The notes below the pieces were generated by a model, which worked only from the letters and a program-made list of their open reading frames with translations, ran no database searches and had not been told where the DNA came from. The position numbers and the translations under genes were made by a program. Below, one piece after another: positions 62,435-64,000 of a stretch of DNA of 64,000 nucleotides (the first letter of the stretch is position 1; every line of letters starts with the position of its first letter). Origin of the DNA: RPQJ01 sp963700045 (GTDB lineage: Bacteria; Pseudomonadota; Gammaproteobacteria; Steroidobacterales; Steroidobacteraceae); the NCBI GenBank assembly GCA_963700045.1, contig CAVOWK010000033.1, positions 28,733-92,732 of the forward strand, written 5' to 3'.

Positions 62435-63579
62435 ACGCCGCGTTCGCCAACGGCGGGTCTCGCATCACACCCTACAAAATTGCGCGTGTGGAGACATTGG
62501 ATGGGGACGTGATCTGGGATCAGGGACTAGGTGCCAGCAGCAACACATCACTCGCGACATCACAAGTCCCCGGCCCTCAATCCCTAGTTCCTAGTACCTC
62601 ATCCCTCAATCCCCGCGTCGCCTACCTCATCACCGACATCCTCAGCGACGAGCGTGCGGGCGTGCCCACGTCGGGCAGGGTAACACGCTGGAGATCGGGC
62701 GTCCCCCGGCGGCCAAGACTGGCACAACCACCGACTGGCACGACAACTGGACGCTCGGCTATACGCCCGATCTGGCCGTGGGCGTGTGGGTGGGCAACAC
62801 GGACAACACGCCGATGAAGGGTGTAAGCGGCATCAGCGGCGCGGAACCGATCTGGCATGATTTCATGGTCACGGTGACGCGCGACCGTCCGCGCTTGACT
62901 TCACCCAACCGGATGGGTAGGTGCGCGTGGAGGTGTGCGCGGATTCGGGGCTGCTGCCGGGTACGGCAGACGAGCAGAGGAGAAAGGAGCAGGGAGATTG
63001 CCCCCTTACCCATTCCTTGCCCACAGCGGCGCTACGAATGGTTCATCACCGGCACAGAGCCAAGCGAAGTGGACCGCTTGACGTGGAGGCCGCGGTGGAC
63101 GCTCGCTCGGGGCGGCCGGCCGAGGCGTTTACACCGCCGGAATACGTCCAGCGGCAGACGATCTGGCTGCTGCCGCCGGAGTACGCTGCGTGGGCACGGG
63201 AGTATGACGTGCCGCAGTTGGCGCGACCAGGGGTTCCGCAGGAGACAACGAGAAAGGGGAACGCACCCCTGCTCGCCCGCACCCCTGCTCCTTTGCTGAG
63301 TCTCACGAGCCCTGATCCCAACCGGGTCTATGCACTCGACCCTGGCCTGCCGGCAAGCGCGCAGCAGGTGCGGCTAACAGCATTGCCCCAGGACGAGTTG
63401 TCCGCCGGGACGAGGGATCACGCTGCTGGCGGACGACGTACCCCTTGCCATTGTTGCTGACCCCGGACTATACTGCCTGGTGGTCGCTGACGGCAGGGCG
63501 GCATACGTTCCGCGCCGTCGCGACGCGGGCGGATGGGAGCCGGATCGAGAGCGAGCCGGTGACGGTGTTGGTAGAATGA
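62335..63579 (+). pseudogene. PBP1C-like transpeptidase, 3' part with several frameshifts
   Basis: Pieces in successive frames give the C-terminal half of a class A penicillin-binding protein: ARYGLSLTLGGGEVRLLDLTAAYAAFANGG; a KTGTTTDWHDNWTLGYTPDL segment with the KTG box; VGVWVGNTDNTPMKGVSGISG; IWHDFM; PPEYVQRQTIWLLPPEYAAWA; SPDPNRVYALDPGLP; and a final BiPBP_C-like domain (DYTAWWSL, GRHTFRAVATRADGSRIESEPV) ending at 63579. At least four indels are needed. Low-complexity inserts interrupt it (about 62575-62615, 62985-63020, 63245-63300). The style and inserts recall Chloroflexi; that is from memory, not a search. Confidence 0.65.
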
Positions 63580-63699
63580 TGGTTCAGCCCGGAACCCGCC
63601 GCACCGCTGAATCGTCCAATCGCTGAATCGCCCGCCAGAAGAAGGCAATCAGATCTCTTCATTTGTTTATCCGCTGGTCTGCACGCAGACCCAAGCTAG

Positions 63700-64000
63700 A
63701 TGGAAGCACTTATGCGAAACCGTGGATTCCTTAACCTGGCCGTGTGCGTCCTGGTCATTCTCAGAGCCTGCTCGGCCGAGGCCATCGCCGACGCCTGCAT
63801 CTTCGCCCGTGACTGCGCCCACCCTGGCGCCTCCAGCCACTCCGCCACGAACCGGCGGTTCCGCCAACCGCCGCGCCGCTCCCCACGCCGCGCGCCGCCG
63901 CTGCCGCCCACCGTGGTCAGCGCGACGCCCGATCACGGCGAAGAGGCCGCCCTGGTCGCGCCCGTAGTCGTCACCTTCGACCAGCCGATGGATCCCGCCA
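63700..64000 (+). CDS. Alpha-2-macroglobulin-like lipoprotein, 5' part (partial)
   Basis: The frame opens at ATG 63700 or 63712 and runs off the window. MRNRGFLNLAVCVLVILRAC looks like a lipoprotein signal with a lipobox Cys. After a Pro/Thr-rich stretch, which reads more naturally in another frame, comes VVSATPDHGEEAALVAPVVV then TFDQPMDPA, the opening of an Ig-like domain often found at the start of bacterial alpha-2-macroglobulins. Such genes commonly adjoin pbpC (E. coli pbpC-yfhM), which supports both calls. Confidence 0.5.
   Translation, partial: MEALMRNRGFLNLAVCVLVILRACSAEAIADACIFARDCAHPGASSHSATNRRFRQPPRRSPRRAPPLPPTVVSATPDHGEEAALVAPVVVTFDQPMDPA

Overview
The window reads as about 62.2 kb of one high-GC gammaproteobacterial chromosome, followed by about 1.7 kb that looks foreign to it. 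The gammaproteobacterial assignment is an inference from gene order: lptF-lptG divergent from pepA-holC-valS; hda next to purM-purN; dcd-mrp near metG; a complete rnfABCDGE-nth-DUF1841 operon; and aceE-aceF-lpd with a lipoyl domain on Lpd. Together these suggest a relative of Xanthomonadales, Nevskiales or Steroidobacterales; no rRNA or tRNA gene is present to test this.

Layout. 0-2.3 kb: partial cytochrome b561, a bicarbonate transporter with a PII-like partner (sbtA-sbtB type) and an RDD membrane protein. 2.9-10.3 kb: LPS transport permeases lptG/lptF, divergent from pepA-holC-small ORF-valS. 10.3-15.4 kb: MoxR ATPase, DUF58 protein and transglutaminase, then an acyl-CoA-binding protein and an MtfA-like peptidase. 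15.6-20.4 kb (minus): MFS protein, prfC, rimI, family-4 uracil-DNA glycosylase, pssA. 20.6-24.6 kb: proS, lytic transglycosylase, acylphosphatase, DUF4398 lipoprotein, wrbA and a broken DUF2069 gene. 24.8-29.7 kb: hda, a pgsA-like gene and DUF2066, divergent from purM-purN-DUF3108. 29.8-38.9 kb: dcd and mrp, then a HEAT-repeat/Ser-Thr-kinase gene in an operon with two PilT/PilU-type ATPases, then metG. 38.9-45.0 kb: rnfABCDGE-nth-DUF1841. 45.1-51.9 kb (minus): sulfotransferase and the pyruvate dehydrogenase genes lpd, aceF (interrupted) and aceE. 52.0-60.0 kb: a second M17 aminopeptidase-pyrC-rnt, grxD, DUF1289, a PuuD-like membrane protein, nadC, DUF3422 and a GST. 60.3-62.2 kb: a PAS-GGDEF-EAL protein cut at its 5' end. 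62.3-64 kb: the 3' part of a PBP1C-like transpeptidase and the start of an alpha-2-macroglobulin-like lipoprotein, both in a style I associate with Chloroflexi and both with frameshifts.

The most interesting thing I found is not a gene. A family of dispersed structured elements, six with both hairpins and three partial or core-only, occurs in the intergenic gaps. Each complete copy has a long hairpin (arms usually 19-31 nt, perfect or with one mismatch) whose loop is almost invariant (GGAAAGGCAGACAC), then a second hairpin framed by GCGCC-TGA and AC-GGCGC. The arms differ between copies, but changes are matched on both sides, so pairing is kept. Seven of nine copies lie just 3' of a gene on the same strand, two of them 2-3 nt after a TGA stop.

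Reading frames are broken at several otherwise intact housekeeping genes (pssA, hda, nadC, aceF, and probably RDD, DUF2069 and the DUF3422 tail), often at short homopolymers. That pattern fits residual indel errors in the assembly better than biological loss. The junction near 62.2-62.3 kb sits on a 7-bp low-complexity repeat and is a likely assembly chimera.
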